This document shows, in pieces, positions 16,322 through 26,920 of a DNA stretch of 64,000 nucleotides. Made by a program: the position numbers and the translations under genes. Source of the DNA: JAASSS01 sp021767745. GTDB lineage: Bacteria; Pseudomonadota; Gammaproteobacteria; UBA5335. The stretch covers positions 1-64,000 of the forward strand of contig JAXHVN010000050.1 in the NCBI GenBank assembly GCA_034189165.1, given 5' to 3'. How positions within the stretch are numbered: position 1 is the first letter of the stretch; the number at the start of each line of letters is the position of its first letter. Under the pieces are notes generated by a model. It was given only the letters and a program-made list of their open reading frames with translations. It searched no databases and was not told the DNA's origin.

Positions 16322-17065
16322 ATGTCCGAGGGAGCGCCCGTCTACCGCCGGATCCTGCTGAAGCTGAGCGGCGAGGCACTGATGGGAGAGCAACCCTACG
16401 GCATCGATTCGACGATCATCCGCCGCATCGCGCGCGAGGTGCACGAGGTGGTGCAGGCCGGCGCGCAGGTGGGCATCGTGATCGGTGGCGGCAACATCTT
16501 CCGCGGCGCCGGGCTGGCCAGCGGCGGCATCGATCGGGTGACCGGCGACCAGATGGGCATGCTGGCGACCGTCATCAACGGCCTGGCGCTGCAGGATGCG
16601 CTCGAGCAGGCCGGCGCCTATGCGCGGGTCATGTCGGCGCTGCGCATCAACGAGGTCTGCGAGGACTACATCCGGCGTCGCGCCATCCGGCATCTGGAGA
16701 AGGGCCGGGTGGTGGTGTTCGCCGCCGGCACCGGCAATCCCTTCTTCACCACCGACACCGCCGCCAGTCTGCGCGCGATCGAGGTGGGTGCGGACCTCAT
16801 GCTCAAGGCGACCAAGGTCGACGGGGTCTATTCCGCCGACCCCATGCGCGACCCGGCTGCCGAGCGTTACCAGTCACTGACCTACGCCGAGGCGATCGAG
16901 CGCCAGCTCGGCGTGATGGACACCACCGCGCTGGTGCTCTGCCGCGACCACGATCTGCCGCTGCGCGTGTTCGACATGAAGCAGCCCGATGCCCTGCGCC
17001 GTATCGTGTACGAGGATGCGGCGATCGGCACCCGCGTGCAGAACGGCGGCGGCCAGCAGGAGTAA
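16322..17065 (+). CDS. pyrH: UMP kinase
   Basis: UMP kinase (247 aa) phosphorylates UMP to UDP using ATP; in bacteria it is usually activated by GTP and inhibited by UTP. It belongs to the amino-acid kinase fold. Visible signatures are ILLKLSGEALMG at the N-terminus, the glycine-rich VIGGGNIFRG loop, DQMGMLATVINGLAL, and the AAGTGNPFFTTDTAA segment. The start is at 16322, after an AAAGGAAAA-like ribosome site. It lies between tsf and frr as in most proteobacteria. Confidence 0.98.
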   Translation: MSEGAPVYRRILLKLSGEALMGEQPYGIDSTIIRRIAREVHEVVQAGAQVGIVIGGGNIFRGAGLASGGIDRVTGDQMGMLATVINGLALQDALEQAGAYARVMSALRINEVCEDYIRRRAIRHLEKGRVVVFAAGTGNPFFTTDTAASLRAIEVGADLMLKATKVDGVYSADPMRDPAAERYQSLTYAEAIERQLGVMDTTALVLCRDHDLPLRVFDMKQPDALRRIVYEDAAIGTRVQNGGGQQE

Positions 17066-17071
17066 GAGCGA

Positions 17072-17629
17072 ATGATCGAGGAGATTAAGCAGGACGCGGG
17101 CCAGCGCATGGACAAGACGCTGGAGGTGCTGCGCCAGAACCTGTCGCGGATCCGCACCGGCCGGGCGCATACCAGCCTGCTGGATCACATTACCGTGGAC
17201 TACTACGGTAGCGAGGTGCCGCTCGGCCAGGCGGCGAACGTGGGGGTGTCCGATGCGCGCACGCTCACGATCACGCCGTGGGAGAAGAACATGGTCGCGC
17301 CCATCGAGAAGGCGTTGATGATGTCCGATCTCGGGGTCACGCCGAACACCGCCGGCACCGTGATCCGCGTGGCGCTGCCGCCGCTGACCGAGGAGCGTCG
17401 TCGCGACCTGGTGAAGGTGGTGCGCCAGGAGGGCGAGAATGCGCGGGTCGCCCTGCGCGCCGTGCGCCGCGATGCCATCGGCAGCGCCCGCGAGATGGAA
17501 AAGGAGAAGCTGCTCTCGGAGGACGACGTGCGCCGGGCGCAGGACGAGATCCAGAAGCTCACCGACAGCCACATCGAGCGAGTCGATGCGATGCTGGCGG
17601 ACAAAGAGCAGGAGCTGATGCAGATCTGA
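17072..17629 (+). CDS. frr: Ribosome recycling factor
   Basis: A 185-aa protein that splits the post-termination ribosome together with EF-G. It has the three-helix bundle sequence typical of RRF (MDKTLEVLRQNLSRIRTGRAH at the start of helix 1, the NTAGTVIRVALPPLTEERR hinge region, the long closing helix), with the family's usual length of 185. It begins 6 bases after pyrH ends, so the two are translated from one message. Confidence 0.98.
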   Translation: MIEEIKQDAGQRMDKTLEVLRQNLSRIRTGRAHTSLLDHITVDYYGSEVPLGQAANVGVSDARTLTITPWEKNMVAPIEKALMMSDLGVTPNTAGTVIRVALPPLTEERRRDLVKVVRQEGENARVALRAVRRDAIGSAREMEKEKLLSEDDVRRAQDEIQKLTDSHIERVDAMLADKEQELMQI

Positions 17630-17640
17630 ACGCGCCGCGG

Positions 17641-18373
<733 letters not shown>

Positions 18374-18393
<20 letters not shown>

Positions 18394-19249
18394 CCCGGTC
18401 CGCGAGGATCTGCTCTCGCGCATCGCCACGGCCGTGCTGCTGGTGCCGCCGGTGGTCGCCGGCGTGCTGTGGCTGCCGACCGCGGTGGTGGTCTGGCCGC
18501 TCGCGATCCTGCTGCTGCTGGCTGCCGGCGAATGGACCCGCATGATGGCCGGCGCCGGCTGGCGCTGGCGGGCGGCCTTCTATGCGCTGCTCGGCGGCGC
18601 CGGCATCGTGCCCTCGCTGTGGCTGGCCGTCACGCCGGGCGTGCATCAGGGGCTGCTGGTGGCGATCGCCGCGCTCACCGCCTGCTGGTGGCTCGCCGCC
18701 GCCGCCTGGGTGGCCTGCTACCCGGCCGGCCTCGCGCCGGGCCGGCCGCTGTACCGGCGCAAGCTCGGCGTCGGCCTGCTGATCATCGTGCCCGCGGCAT
18801 GGGCGCTGGCGGGCCTGCATGGTCACGGCGGCGCCGGCCCGGAGCTGGTGCTGATCCTGCTGCTGATCGTGTGGGCCGCCGACACCGGTGCCTACCTCGC
18901 CGGTCGACGCTTCGGCCGCCACCGCCTGGCGCCCGCGGTGAGCCCCGGCAAGACCTGGGAGGGTGCGCTGGGCGGCATGGTGGCCGGCGTGGCAGCCGGT
19001 GTCGGCGGCGCGCTGCTGCTCGGTGCCGCCGGTACCACGCTGGCACTGAGCGCGCTGGTGAGCGCGGCGGTGGTCGCCGCCTCGATCGTCGGCGATCTGA
19101 CCATCAGCATGTTCAAGCGCCAGAGCCAGGTGAAAGACACCGGCCGGCTGCTGCCGGGGCACGGTGGCCTGCTCGATCGCATCGACAGCCTGCTCGCGGC
19201 GGCGCCGGTGTTCCTGCTCGGCGTGCAACTGGCGCAGCTGTGGCCGTGA
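18374..19249 (+). CDS. cdsA: Phosphatidate cytidylyltransferase
   Basis: An integral membrane enzyme of 291 aa making CDP-diacylglycerol from phosphatidic acid and CTP. Several hydrophobic helices are evident. The diagnostic C-terminal signature is complete: S-M-F-K-R-Q-S-Q-V-K-D-T-G-R-L-L-P-G-H-G-G-L-L-D-R-I-D. Upstream sits SPGKTWEGALGG, also typical. Its ATG lies 20 bases inside uppS. It supplies the substrate used by PssA (47502-48251). Confidence 0.97.
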
Positions 19250-20421
19250 AGGGAGTCGTCGTGCTCGGCGCGACCGGCAGCGTCGGGCGCAGCACGCTGG
19301 ACGTGCTGGCCCGTCACGCCGACCGCTTTCGCGTCGTCGCGCTGACGGCCAACCGCGATGTCGACGCCATGGCGGCCGCCTGCCGCGCCCATCGGCCGCA
19401 GCTGGCCGTGATGGCCGATCCGGCCGCCGCGCAGGCGCTCGCCGCCGCGCTGCCGGCGGCACTGGGCGTGGAGATCGCCGCCGGCGCGCCGGCGCTGGCA
19501 GCGGCGGCGGCGGATCCACGGGCGGAGCTGGTGATGGCCGCCATCGTCGGCGGCGCCGGCCTGGTGCCGACGATGGCGGCGGTGCAGGCGGGCCGGCGGG
19601 TGCTGCTGGCGAACAAGGAGGCGCTGGTCATGGCTGGCGGCCTGATGATCGAGGCGGCGCGCCGCAGCGGCGCGAGCCTGCTGCCCATCGACAGCGAACA
19701 CAACGCCATCTTCCAGTGCCTGCCGCGCGCCACGGCGGACGGCGCCGATACCGCCGGCGTGGCCAAGATCACTCTGACCGCTTCGGGCGGCCCGTTCCGC
19801 GACTGGCCGGCGGCGCGGATCGCCAGTGCCGGTCCGGCGGCCGCCTGCGCGCATCCGACCTGGCAGATGGGGCGCAAGATCTCGGTCGACTCGGCCAGCC
19901 TGATGAACAAGGGGCTGGAGACGATCGAGGCGCACTGGCTGTTCGGGCTGCCGCCCTCGCGCATCGATGTGGTGGTGCACCCGCAGAGCGTGGTGCACTC
20001 GCTGGTATCCTATGTGGATGGTTCGGTGCTGGCGCAGTTGGGCAACCCCGACATGCGCACTCCGATCGCCCATGCCCTGGGCCATCCGGAGCGGCTGGCC
20101 AATGGTGTCGCGGCGCTCGACCTGTGCCGCGTCGGCCGGCTGGACTTCGAGCCGCCGGATGAGGCCCGCTTCCCCTGCCTGCGCCTGGCGCGCGAGGCGA
20201 TGACCTCGCCGGCGGCGGCCGTGGTGCTGAACGCGGCCAACGAAGTGGCCGTTGGCGCGTTCCTCGAAGGGCGGCTCGACTTTCCGGGCATCGCCGACTG
20301 TGTGGCGGCGACGCTCGATGTCCTCGCCGCTCCCGCGCCGACCTCGCTCGACGAGGTGCGCGAACTCGATCATATTGCGCGGCAGCGGGCGCTGGAGCTC
20401 GTCCCCAGGAGGGGAAGATGA
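19246..20421 (+). CDS. dxr: 1-deoxy-D-xylulose 5-phosphate reductoisomerase
   Basis: DXR (391 aa) makes 2-C-methyl-D-erythritol 4-phosphate with NADPH, the second step of the MEP isoprenoid pathway. The NADPH loop GATGSVGRS is at residues 8-16. LANKEALV, LPIDSEHNAIFQ (metal ligands), TASGGPFR, HPTWQMGRKISVDSASLMNKG and VHPQSVVHSLV follow in family order. The start is a GTG overlapping the cdsA stop (GTGA). An earlier in-frame reading is antisense-like noise. IspD and IspF of the same pathway lie 19 kb downstream in the same block. Confidence 0.97.
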   Translation: MKGVVVLGATGSVGRSTLDVLARHADRFRVVALTANRDVDAMAAACRAHRPQLAVMADPAAAQALAAALPAALGVEIAAGAPALAAAAADPRAELVMAAIVGGAGLVPTMAAVQAGRRVLLANKEALVMAGGLMIEAARRSGASLLPIDSEHNAIFQCLPRATADGADTAGVAKITLTASGGPFRDWPAARIASAGPAAACAHPTWQMGRKISVDSASLMNKGLETIEAHWLFGLPPSRIDVVVHPQSVVHSLVSYVDGSVLAQLGNPDMRTPIAHALGHPERLANGVAALDLCRVGRLDFEPPDEARFPCLRLAREAMTSPAAAVVLNAANEVAVGAFLEGRLDFPGIADCVAATLDVLAAPAPTSLDEVRELDHIARQRALELVPRRGR

Positions 20422-21779
20422 TTGATATTGCGATCAAGCTCGGCGCCTTCATCGTCGCCATCGCCCTGCTGGTCTCGTTCCACGAGTTCGGCCATTTCTG
20501 GGTGGCTCGGCGCCTGGGCGTGAAGGTGTTGCGCTTCAGCGTCGGCTTCGGCACCCCCCTGTGGCAGCGCCGCGGGCGCGACGGGGTGATGTATCAGGTG
20601 GCCGCATTGCCGCTGGGCGGCTATGTGAAGATGCTCGATGAGCGCGAGGCGCCGGTGCCGGAGCACGAGCGGGCCTTCGCCTTCAATCGTCAGGCCCCCT
20701 GGAAGCGCTTCCTGATCGTCCTGGCCGGTCCGGCCGCCAACTTCCTGCTCGCGATCGCCCTCTACTGGGTGCTGCTGACGACCGGCATCACCGGCACGCG
20801 TCCGCTGGTGGATGCGCCGCCGGCCGACACGCCCGCGGCGGTCGCCGGGCTGCGTGCGGGTGACGAGATCGTTGCCGTCGACGGCCGCCAGACCCGCACC
20901 TGGGAGCGGGTCAACATGGCGCTGGTGGAGGCGGTGTTGCGCGATTCGGAGGTCGAGCTGTCGATCCGCCGTGCCGAGGGCGAGGCGCTGCAGGCGGCGC
21001 TGGCGCTCTCGCCGGAGGCCAATCGACGCCGCCCGGCGGAACTGCTCGAACAGCTTGGGCTCGCCCCCTACGCGCCGCCCTTGCCGCCGGTGATCGGCCA
21101 GGTGCTGGCCGACGGCGCCGCCGTGCAGGCCGGGCTGCAGCCGGGCGACCGCATCGTGGCGGTGGACGGCAGGCCGGTGGCCGACTGGACCGATTGGGTG
21201 GCGCAGGTGCGGGCCGCGGCAGGCCGGCCGCTGGCGCTGACGCTGGAACGCGACGGGCAGCGCCTGACGCTGACGCTGCGGCCGGATCGGCGCGAGGCCG
21301 AGGGCGGTCCGGTCGGCTACATCGGCGCCGCGCCGGCCGTGCCGGATGACTTGCGCCAGCGGCTGCAGGCCGAGTACCGTTACGGCCCGCTCGCGGCCCT
21401 GCCGGCGGCGGTGGCACGAACCTGGGAAATGTCCGCCCTCACGCTGCAGATGCTGGCGCGCATGGTGGTCGGCCAGGTGGGCCTGGACAACATCAGCGGG
21501 CCGATCAACATCGCGCAGTACGCCGGGGCTTCGTTCCTGGCCGGGCCGATGGCCTTCATCGCCTTCCTGGCAGTGGTCAGCATCAGCCTCGGCGTGTTGA
21601 ACCTGCTGCCCATACCGGTGCTGGACGGCGGCCATCTGGTGTTTTACCTGGCGGAGATGATCTTCGGGCGTCCGCCCTCGGAGCAGATCCAGCTGCTCGG
21701 CCAGCAGGTCGGGGTGCTGGCGCTGATTGCCCTGATGGGGCTGGCCATATTCAACGACATCGCGCGCCTGGCCGGCTGA
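20418..21779 (+). CDS. rseP: Site-2 protease RseP
   Basis: RseP (453 aa) is an intramembrane zinc metalloprotease that cleaves anti-sigma factor RseA within the membrane during the sigma-E envelope stress response. The zinc motif HEFGH is at 22-26 in the first transmembrane helix and the second active-site motif LDG at about 402-404 (PVLDGGHL). Between them lie two tandem PDZ domains (around 110-300). Overlaps dxr by 4 bases and precedes bamA, the usual order. Confidence 0.96.
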   Translation: MIDIAIKLGAFIVAIALLVSFHEFGHFWVARRLGVKVLRFSVGFGTPLWQRRGRDGVMYQVAALPLGGYVKMLDEREAPVPEHERAFAFNRQAPWKRFLIVLAGPAANFLLAIALYWVLLTTGITGTRPLVDAPPADTPAAVAGLRAGDEIVAVDGRQTRTWERVNMALVEAVLRDSEVELSIRRAEGEALQAALALSPEANRRRPAELLEQLGLAPYAPPLPPVIGQVLADGAAVQAGLQPGDRIVAVDGRPVADWTDWVAQVRAAAGRPLALTLERDGQRLTLTLRPDRREAEGGPVGYIGAAPAVPDDLRQRLQAEYRYGPLAALPAAVARTWEMSALTLQMLARMVVGQVGLDNISGPINIAQYAGASFLAGPMAFIAFLAVVSISLGVLNLLPIPVLDGGHLVFYLAEMIFGRPPSEQIQLLGQQVGVLALIALMGLAIFNDIARLAG

Positions 21780-21816
21780 GCCACCACGCCGCGCACGTTA
21801 GACAAGACGACGCTGT

Positions 21817-24120
21817 ATGAGACATCTGCGGCCGCGACGCGCGGCGGTATTGGTAACTGCGGCACTGACGTTCGGCCTGCCGGCCAGCGGTCAGGCGTTC
21901 GAGCCGTTCCGGATCCAGGGCTTCGAGGTGCGCGGGCTCGAGCGGCTCGAGCCGGGCCGTGTCTATCGCTACGTGGAGCTGGCCCCGGGCGATCTGGTCG
22001 GGCAGGCGCAGGCGCAGGATCTGCTGCATGACCTGTATGCCAGCGGCCTGTTCAGCGACGTCTCGCTGCTGCGCGAGAACGGCACGCTGATCATCCAGGT
22101 CGCCGAGCGCCCGACCATCGCCGAATTCGAGATCAGCGGCAACGAGGAGATCCCCACGGAGGATCTGCTCGACGGCCTGCGCCAGGCCGGGCTCGCCGAG
22201 GGGCGGGTGTTCGACCGCTCGCTGCTCGACCAGGTGGCGCAGGAGCTGCAGCGGCAGTATTTCGCCGGCGGCCGCTACAGCGTCGCCATCGATACCTCGG
22301 TGACCGAGCTCGACGACAATCGCGTCGACATCGCCATCAACATCGATGAGGGCGAGGTCACCAAGATCGCGGACATCAACATCGTCGGCAACACGGTGTT
22401 CAGCGATGACGAGCTGCGGGAGGTCATGACGCTGCGCCCGAGCAGCTGGCGGACGCTCATCGGCAGCCGCGACCGCTATTCGCAGCCGGCGCTGGCCGGC
22501 GATATCGAGGCGATCACCTCCTACTACCAGAATCGCGGCTATCTGAACTTCAACATCGACTCGACCCAGGTCACGCTCTCGCCCGATCGCGAGAAGATCT
22601 ACGTGACCATCAACGTCGAGGAGGGCGAGCGTTACGCCGTCGATGAGGTCGACATCGCCGGCGAACTGATCGTGCCCGAGGCGGAGGTGCGCGCGCTCAT
22701 CTCGGTGGATCCGGGCAGCACCTTCTCGCGCGAACAGGCGCAGGAGACGGCCAACCGCATCAGCGAGCGCCTGGGCGACGAGGGCTATGCCTTCGCCGAG
22801 GTCACGCCGGTGCCGGAGGTGGACGAGGAGTTCAAGACGGTCGACCTGACCTTCGTGGTCGAGCCCGGCCGACGCTACTACGTGCGGCGCATGAACATCG
22901 GCGGCAACTACCGCACCAAGGACGAGGTGTTCCGTCGCGAACTGCGGCAGTTCGAGGGCGGCTACTTCTCCAGCAGCGCGGTAGCCCGCTCGCGCACGCG
23001 TCTGGCGCGGCTGCCGTATGTGGAAGACGTGCAGGTCGAGACGGTGCCGGTGCCCGGCACTGATGACATGGTCGACGTCAACTACGAGATCGTCGAGCGC
23101 AGCTCAGGCTCCTTCCAGGTCGGTGTCGGCTATTCCAGCGGCCAGGGAGCGCTGTTCAACACCGCCGTGACGCAGACCAACTTCCTCGGCACCGGCAATC
23201 GTGTCAGCGTCGAATTCATCCGCAGCGAGTTCGCGCAGAGCTACAGCGCGGCGCTGACCGAGCCGTACTGGACCAACACCGGCATCAGCCGCACGATCTC
23301 CGCCTTCTATCGCGAGACGGACTCGCTGACCAACGTCAGCTCCCGCTTCAACAGCGACAGCTACGGCCTCGCCTACGGACTCGGCCTGCCGCTCAGTGAG
23401 TTCGATCGGGTCCGCTTTGGCACCACCTATCGCTTCACCGAACTGCGCACCTCGGAGGACCGCACGCCGGATCAGATCCTGCAGTTCGTCGAGGACAACG
23501 GCGATGAGTTCGACACGGTGGGACTGGAGAGCGGCTGGATCCGCGACACGCGCGACCGGCTGCTGTTCGCCAGCCGCGGCTACCTCAGCCGCATCGGTGC
23601 CGAGGTGGCGGTGCCGCTGGCGGACCTGGAGTTCTACAAGCTCAACTACCAGTACCTGCAGTACGTGCCGATCTTCGGCAGCCTGATCGGCTCGGTCGGC
23701 CTGGATGTCGGTTATGGCGAGGCGTTGGGTGGCACCAGCGATCTGCCGCCTTACGAGAAGTACTTCGGCGGTGGCATCAACTCCGTGCGCGGCTATCAGA
23801 CTGCCTCACTCGGTCCGGAGGACGAGTTCGGCAACCCGATCGGCGGCAACTTCGAGTTCACGCTGCAGAGCGAGCTGCTGTTGCCCACGCCGTTCATCGA
23901 CGCCCGCAACCAGCGGGTGGTGTTGTTCGTCGACGCCGGCAACATCTTCGAGGAACCGGGTGACTTCGACGCCGGCGAGCTGCGGGCCGCCACGGGCATC
24001 GGCTACGAATGGTTCACTCCGATCCTGGGCCTGCTCAAGTTCGCCATCGCCTATCCTTTGAACGACGAGGACGACGACGACACCGAGCTGTTCGCCTTCA
24101 CCTTCGGCACATCCTTCTGA
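21817..24120 (+). CDS. bamA: Outer-membrane protein assembly factor BamA
   Basis: A 767-aa Omp85 protein that folds beta-barrels into the outer membrane. Signal peptide of about 26 residues (cut after GQA). Five POTRA domains cover roughly 27-430. The C-terminal 16-strand barrel contains the conserved loop-6 VRGY motif (657-660, in NSVRGYQTASLGP). The protein ends in FTFGTSF, the aromatic C-terminal signal. No sigma-E-like promoter is obvious in the 37 bases after rseP. Confidence 0.97.
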   Translation: MRHLRPRRAAVLVTAALTFGLPASGQAFEPFRIQGFEVRGLERLEPGRVYRYVELAPGDLVGQAQAQDLLHDLYASGLFSDVSLLRENGTLIIQVAERPTIAEFEISGNEEIPTEDLLDGLRQAGLAEGRVFDRSLLDQVAQELQRQYFAGGRYSVAIDTSVTELDDNRVDIAINIDEGEVTKIADINIVGNTVFSDDELREVMTLRPSSWRTLIGSRDRYSQPALAGDIEAITSYYQNRGYLNFNIDSTQVTLSPDREKIYVTINVEEGERYAVDEVDIAGELIVPEAEVRALISVDPGSTFSREQAQETANRISERLGDEGYAFAEVTPVPEVDEEFKTVDLTFVVEPGRRYYVRRMNIGGNYRTKDEVFRRELRQFEGGYFSSSAVARSRTRLARLPYVEDVQVETVPVPGTDDMVDVNYEIVERSSGSFQVGVGYSSGQGALFNTAVTQTNFLGTGNRVSVEFIRSEFAQSYSAALTEPYWTNTGISRTISAFYRETDSLTNVSSRFNSDSYGLAYGLGLPLSEFDRVRFGTTYRFTELRTSEDRTPDQILQFVEDNGDEFDTVGLESGWIRDTRDRLLFASRGYLSRIGAEVAVPLADLEFYKLNYQYLQYVPIFGSLIGSVGLDVGYGEALGGTSDLPPYEKYFGGGINSVRGYQTASLGPEDEFGNPIGGNFEFTLQSELLLPTPFIDARNQRVVLFVDAGNIFEEPGDFDAGELRAATGIGYEWFTPILGLLKFAIAYPLNDEDDDDTELFAFTFGTSF

Positions 24121-24135
24121 CGAGGTTTCTGATTC

Positions 24136-24630
24136 ATGCGTGCATTCGTGTTGTTCGTGATCACCGGCGTGATGCTGGCCGCCCCGACACTGGCACTTGC
24201 CGAGGTCAAGATCGCCGTCGTCAACGTGCAGCGGGTACTGCGCGAGGCCCCGCAGGCCCAGGCCCTGCGGCAGGAGCTGCAGTCCGAGATGTCCTCGCGC
24301 GAGACGCAGCTGGCCGCCAAGCAGCGTGAGCTGGAGACCGCGGTGGAGACGTTCCGCAAGGACTCGGCGGCCATGAGCGAGTCGAGCCGCAAGGCGCGCG
24401 AGCAGGAGCTGGCCGCGCAGCAGCGGGACATGATCGGCAGCGCGCAACGCTTCGAGGGCGAGATCCAGCAGCGCCGGGTGGAAGGCCTGCGCGAGATCGA
24501 GCAGCAGATCGGCGGGGTGATCACCAACATCGCCGAACGCAACAAGTACGACCTGGTGCTCACCGAGGGCGTGGCGTACGCCAAGGACAAGCTGGACATC
24601 ACCGAGCAGGTGATCAAGGCGCTGAAGTAA
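24136..24630 (+). CDS. skp: Periplasmic chaperone Skp/OmpH
   Basis: At 164 aa, it has a cleavable signal peptide (cut near ALA-EVK, about residue 22), then the short beta core KIAVVNVQRVL, a long highly charged coiled coil (about 45-120), and the returning strand DLVLTEGVAYA. Skp is a trimeric jellyfish-shaped holdase that carries unfolded outer-membrane proteins through the periplasm to BamA, encoded just upstream. Confidence 0.95.
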   Translation: MRAFVLFVITGVMLAAPTLALAEVKIAVVNVQRVLREAPQAQALRQELQSEMSSRETQLAAKQRELETAVETFRKDSAAMSESSRKAREQELAAQQRDMIGSAQRFEGEIQQRRVEGLREIEQQIGGVITNIAERNKYDLVLTEGVAYAKDKLDITEQVIKALK

Positions 24631-24641
24631 CCGCCGCGCGC

Positions 24642-25703
24642 ATGGAGGCGTCAGCGGGGTTCACGGCGGGCGAGCTGGCCGCGCGGTTCGGCTGCGAGCT
24701 GCGCGGCGATCCGGCCGCGCGCGTCACCGGCGTGTGCACCCTGCAGCACGGCCGCGAGGGCTTGCTGAGCTTTCTCGCCAACGACAGCTATCGGCGCTAC
24801 CTCGCCGACACCGCCGCCAGCGTGGTGGTGGTGGCGCCGCGAGACGCCGGTGAGGTGGCCGGCACGGCGCTGATCCATGCCGACCCCTATCTGATCTACG
24901 CCCGCATCGCCGCCCTGTTCGCGCCGCCACGGGCTGCCGTTCGCGGCGTGGATGCGCACGCGACGGTCGCCGCCGCGGCGACGGTGGCGCCGAGTGCATA
25001 CGTCGGTCCGCATGCGGTGATCGGTGCCGGGGCGGTGGTCGGCGAACGGGTGCGGATCGGCCCGGGCTGCGTGCTTGCCGAGGGCGTGCGGATCGAGGCG
25101 GACAGCGAGCTGGTGGCGCGGGTCTATCTCGGGCCGGGGGTGCGGCTGGGCCAGCGGGTGCTGCTGCATCCCGGCGTGACCGTGGGCGCCGACGGCTTTG
25201 GCCAGGTCTACGACGGTGAACGCTGGCTGAAGGTGCCCCAGCTCGGCAGTGTGCGCATCGAGGATGATGTCGAGATCGGCGCGAACACGACCATCGATCG
25301 CGGCGCGGTCGAGGACACCGTGCTGGAGACCGGCGTCAAGCTCGACAACCAGATCCAGGTCGGTCACAACGTGCACATCGGTGCCCACACGGTGATCGCC
25401 GGCTGTGTCGGCATCTCCGGCAGCACCCGCATCGGCCGGCGCTGCATGATCGGCGGCGGGGTCGGCATCGGCGGCCATCTGGACATCGTCGATGGCGTCA
25501 CCATCACCGGCATGACCATGGTGACCCACTCGCTGACGGCGCCGGGAGTGTACTCCTCCGGCGTGCCCGTCGCGCCCAATCGCACCTGGCGGCGCAACGC
25601 GATGCGCTTCCAGCATCTGGATGAACTGGCCCGGCGGCTGTCGGCGCTGGAGCGGCGCCTGACGCGGGAGTCGCCGGGCGCGGGGGAAGAGGAGTCCTCG
25701 TGA
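24642..25703 (+). CDS. lpxD: UDP-3-O-(3-hydroxyacyl)glucosamine N-acyltransferase
   Basis: LpxD (353 aa) adds the second 3-hydroxyacyl chain in lipid A synthesis. It has an N-terminal uridine-binding domain, a left-handed beta helix with hexapeptide repeats from about residue 105, and the catalytic histidine as His242 in QVGHNVHIG. A C-terminal helical extension binds acyl carrier protein. The 11-base gap from skp and the 4-base GTGA overlap with fabZ place it in the skp-lpxD-fabZ-lpxA-lpxB operon. Confidence 0.97.
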   Translation: MEASAGFTAGELAARFGCELRGDPAARVTGVCTLQHGREGLLSFLANDSYRRYLADTAASVVVVAPRDAGEVAGTALIHADPYLIYARIAALFAPPRAAVRGVDAHATVAAAATVAPSAYVGPHAVIGAGAVVGERVRIGPGCVLAEGVRIEADSELVARVYLGPGVRLGQRVLLHPGVTVGADGFGQVYDGERWLKVPQLGSVRIEDDVEIGANTTIDRGAVEDTVLETGVKLDNQIQVGHNVHIGAHTVIAGCVGISGSTRIGRRCMIGGGVGIGGHLDIVDGVTITGMTMVTHSLTAPGVYSSGVPVAPNRTWRRNAMRFQHLDELARRLSALERRLTRESPGAGEEESS

Positions 25704-26149
25704 GTGAGCTGAAGATCGAGGAGATCCTCGGTTACCTGCCGCACCGTTATCCGTTCCTGCTGCTGGACCGCGTCCTGCACTGCGAGCCGGGCGAGCGGGT
25801 GCTGGCCCTGAAGAACGTGACCATCAACGAGCCGTTCTTCAATGGCCACTTCCCCGGCCGCCCGGTCATGCCCGGCGTGCTGCTGCTGGAGGCCATGGCG
25901 CAGGCGACGGCTATCCTGGCCTTCCGCACGGCCCAGAACACCTACGGCAGCGGCGTCATCTATTACCTCGTCAGCATCGACAAGGCCCGCTTCAAGCGGC
26001 CGGTGGTGCCGGGTGATCAGCTGCGGCTGCACGCCACCTTCCAGCGGCGCGTGCGTCAGATGTGGAAGTTCTCCGCCTGGGCCGAGGTCGAGTCGCAGCG
26101 GGTCTGCGAGGCCGAGATCATGTGCATGGCCAAGCAGGACGAGGCGTGA
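25700..26149 (+). CDS. fabZ: 3-hydroxyacyl-ACP dehydratase FabZ
   Basis: A hot-dog-fold protein of 149 aa that dehydrates 3-hydroxyacyl-ACP in fatty acid elongation, competing with LpxA/LpxD for the same precursor pool. The catalytic pair is His50 (FNGHFPGRPVMPGV) and Glu64 (LLEAMAQ). N-terminal LPHRYPFLLLDRV is typical. The start is a GTG overlapping the lpxD stop, preceded by GGAG. Confidence 0.97.
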   Translation: MSELKIEEILGYLPHRYPFLLLDRVLHCEPGERVLALKNVTINEPFFNGHFPGRPVMPGVLLLEAMAQATAILAFRTAQNTYGSGVIYYLVSIDKARFKRPVVPGDQLRLHATFQRRVRQMWKFSAWAEVESQRVCEAEIMCMAKQDEA

Positions 26150-26916
26150 TCCATCCGACGGCGATCGTCGATCCCAGCGCCGAGGTCGATGCCAGCGCCG
26201 AGGTCGGTGCCTACAGCATCATCGGCGCCGAGGTGGTGCTGGGGGCGGAGGTATGGATCGGTCCGCACGTGGTGGTGCAGGGACCGACCGCCATCGGCGA
26301 GGGTACCCGCATCTTCCAGTTTGCCTCCATCGGTGAGCAGCCGCAGGACAAGAAGTACCGCGGCGAGCCGACCCGCCTGGAGATCGGCCGGCGCAATACC
26401 ATCCGCGAGTACGTCACCATCAACCGCGGCACCCTGCAGGACGAGGGCTGCACCCGGCTGGGCGACGACAACTGGATCATGGCCTACGTGCACATCGCCC
26501 ATGACTGCCGCATCGGCAACGATGTGATCATGGCGAACAATGCCAGCCTGGCCGGGCACGTGCAGATCGACGATCACGCCATCCTCGGCGGCTTCAGCCT
26601 CGTGCACCAGTTCTGTCGCGTCGGCCGGCACAGCTTCCTGCAGTTCGGCGCGGGTCTGAACCGCGACGTACCGCCCTACGTGGTGGCTGCCGGACTGCCG
26701 GGCGAGCCGCGGGGCATCAATGCCGAGGGCCTGCGCCGCCATGGTTTCAGCGCCGCCGAGATCCAGGCGGTCAAGCGGGCATACCGGCTGCTGTACCGGC
26801 AGGGGTTGCGGCTCGAGGATGCGCTGACGCAGCTGCAGACACTGGCGGAGGAAGAGCCGGTCGTGGCGCCGCTCGCCGCGTTCATCGGCAGCAGCCGGCG
26901 CGGCCTGATCCGTTGA
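26146..26916 (+). CDS. lpxA: UDP-N-acetylglucosamine O-acyltransferase
   Basis: LpxA (256 aa) performs the first step of lipid A synthesis, moving 3-hydroxyacyl from ACP to the 3-OH of UDP-GlcNAc. The sequence is a run of hexapeptide repeats (left-handed beta helix). It is followed by a helical C-terminus. The catalytic histidine corresponds to His119 in HIAHDC (116-121). LAGHV and HQFCRVG are also conserved. The GTG start shares 4 bases with the fabZ stop. Confidence 0.97.
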   Translation: MIHPTAIVDPSAEVDASAEVGAYSIIGAEVVLGAEVWIGPHVVVQGPTAIGEGTRIFQFASIGEQPQDKKYRGEPTRLEIGRRNTIREYVTINRGTLQDEGCTRLGDDNWIMAYVHIAHDCRIGNDVIMANNASLAGHVQIDDHAILGGFSLVHQFCRVGRHSFLQFGAGLNRDVPPYVVAAGLPGEPRGINAEGLRRHGFSAAEIQAVKRAYRLLYRQGLRLEDALTQLQTLAEEEPVVAPLAAFIGSSRRGLIR

Positions 26917-26920
26917 GCCG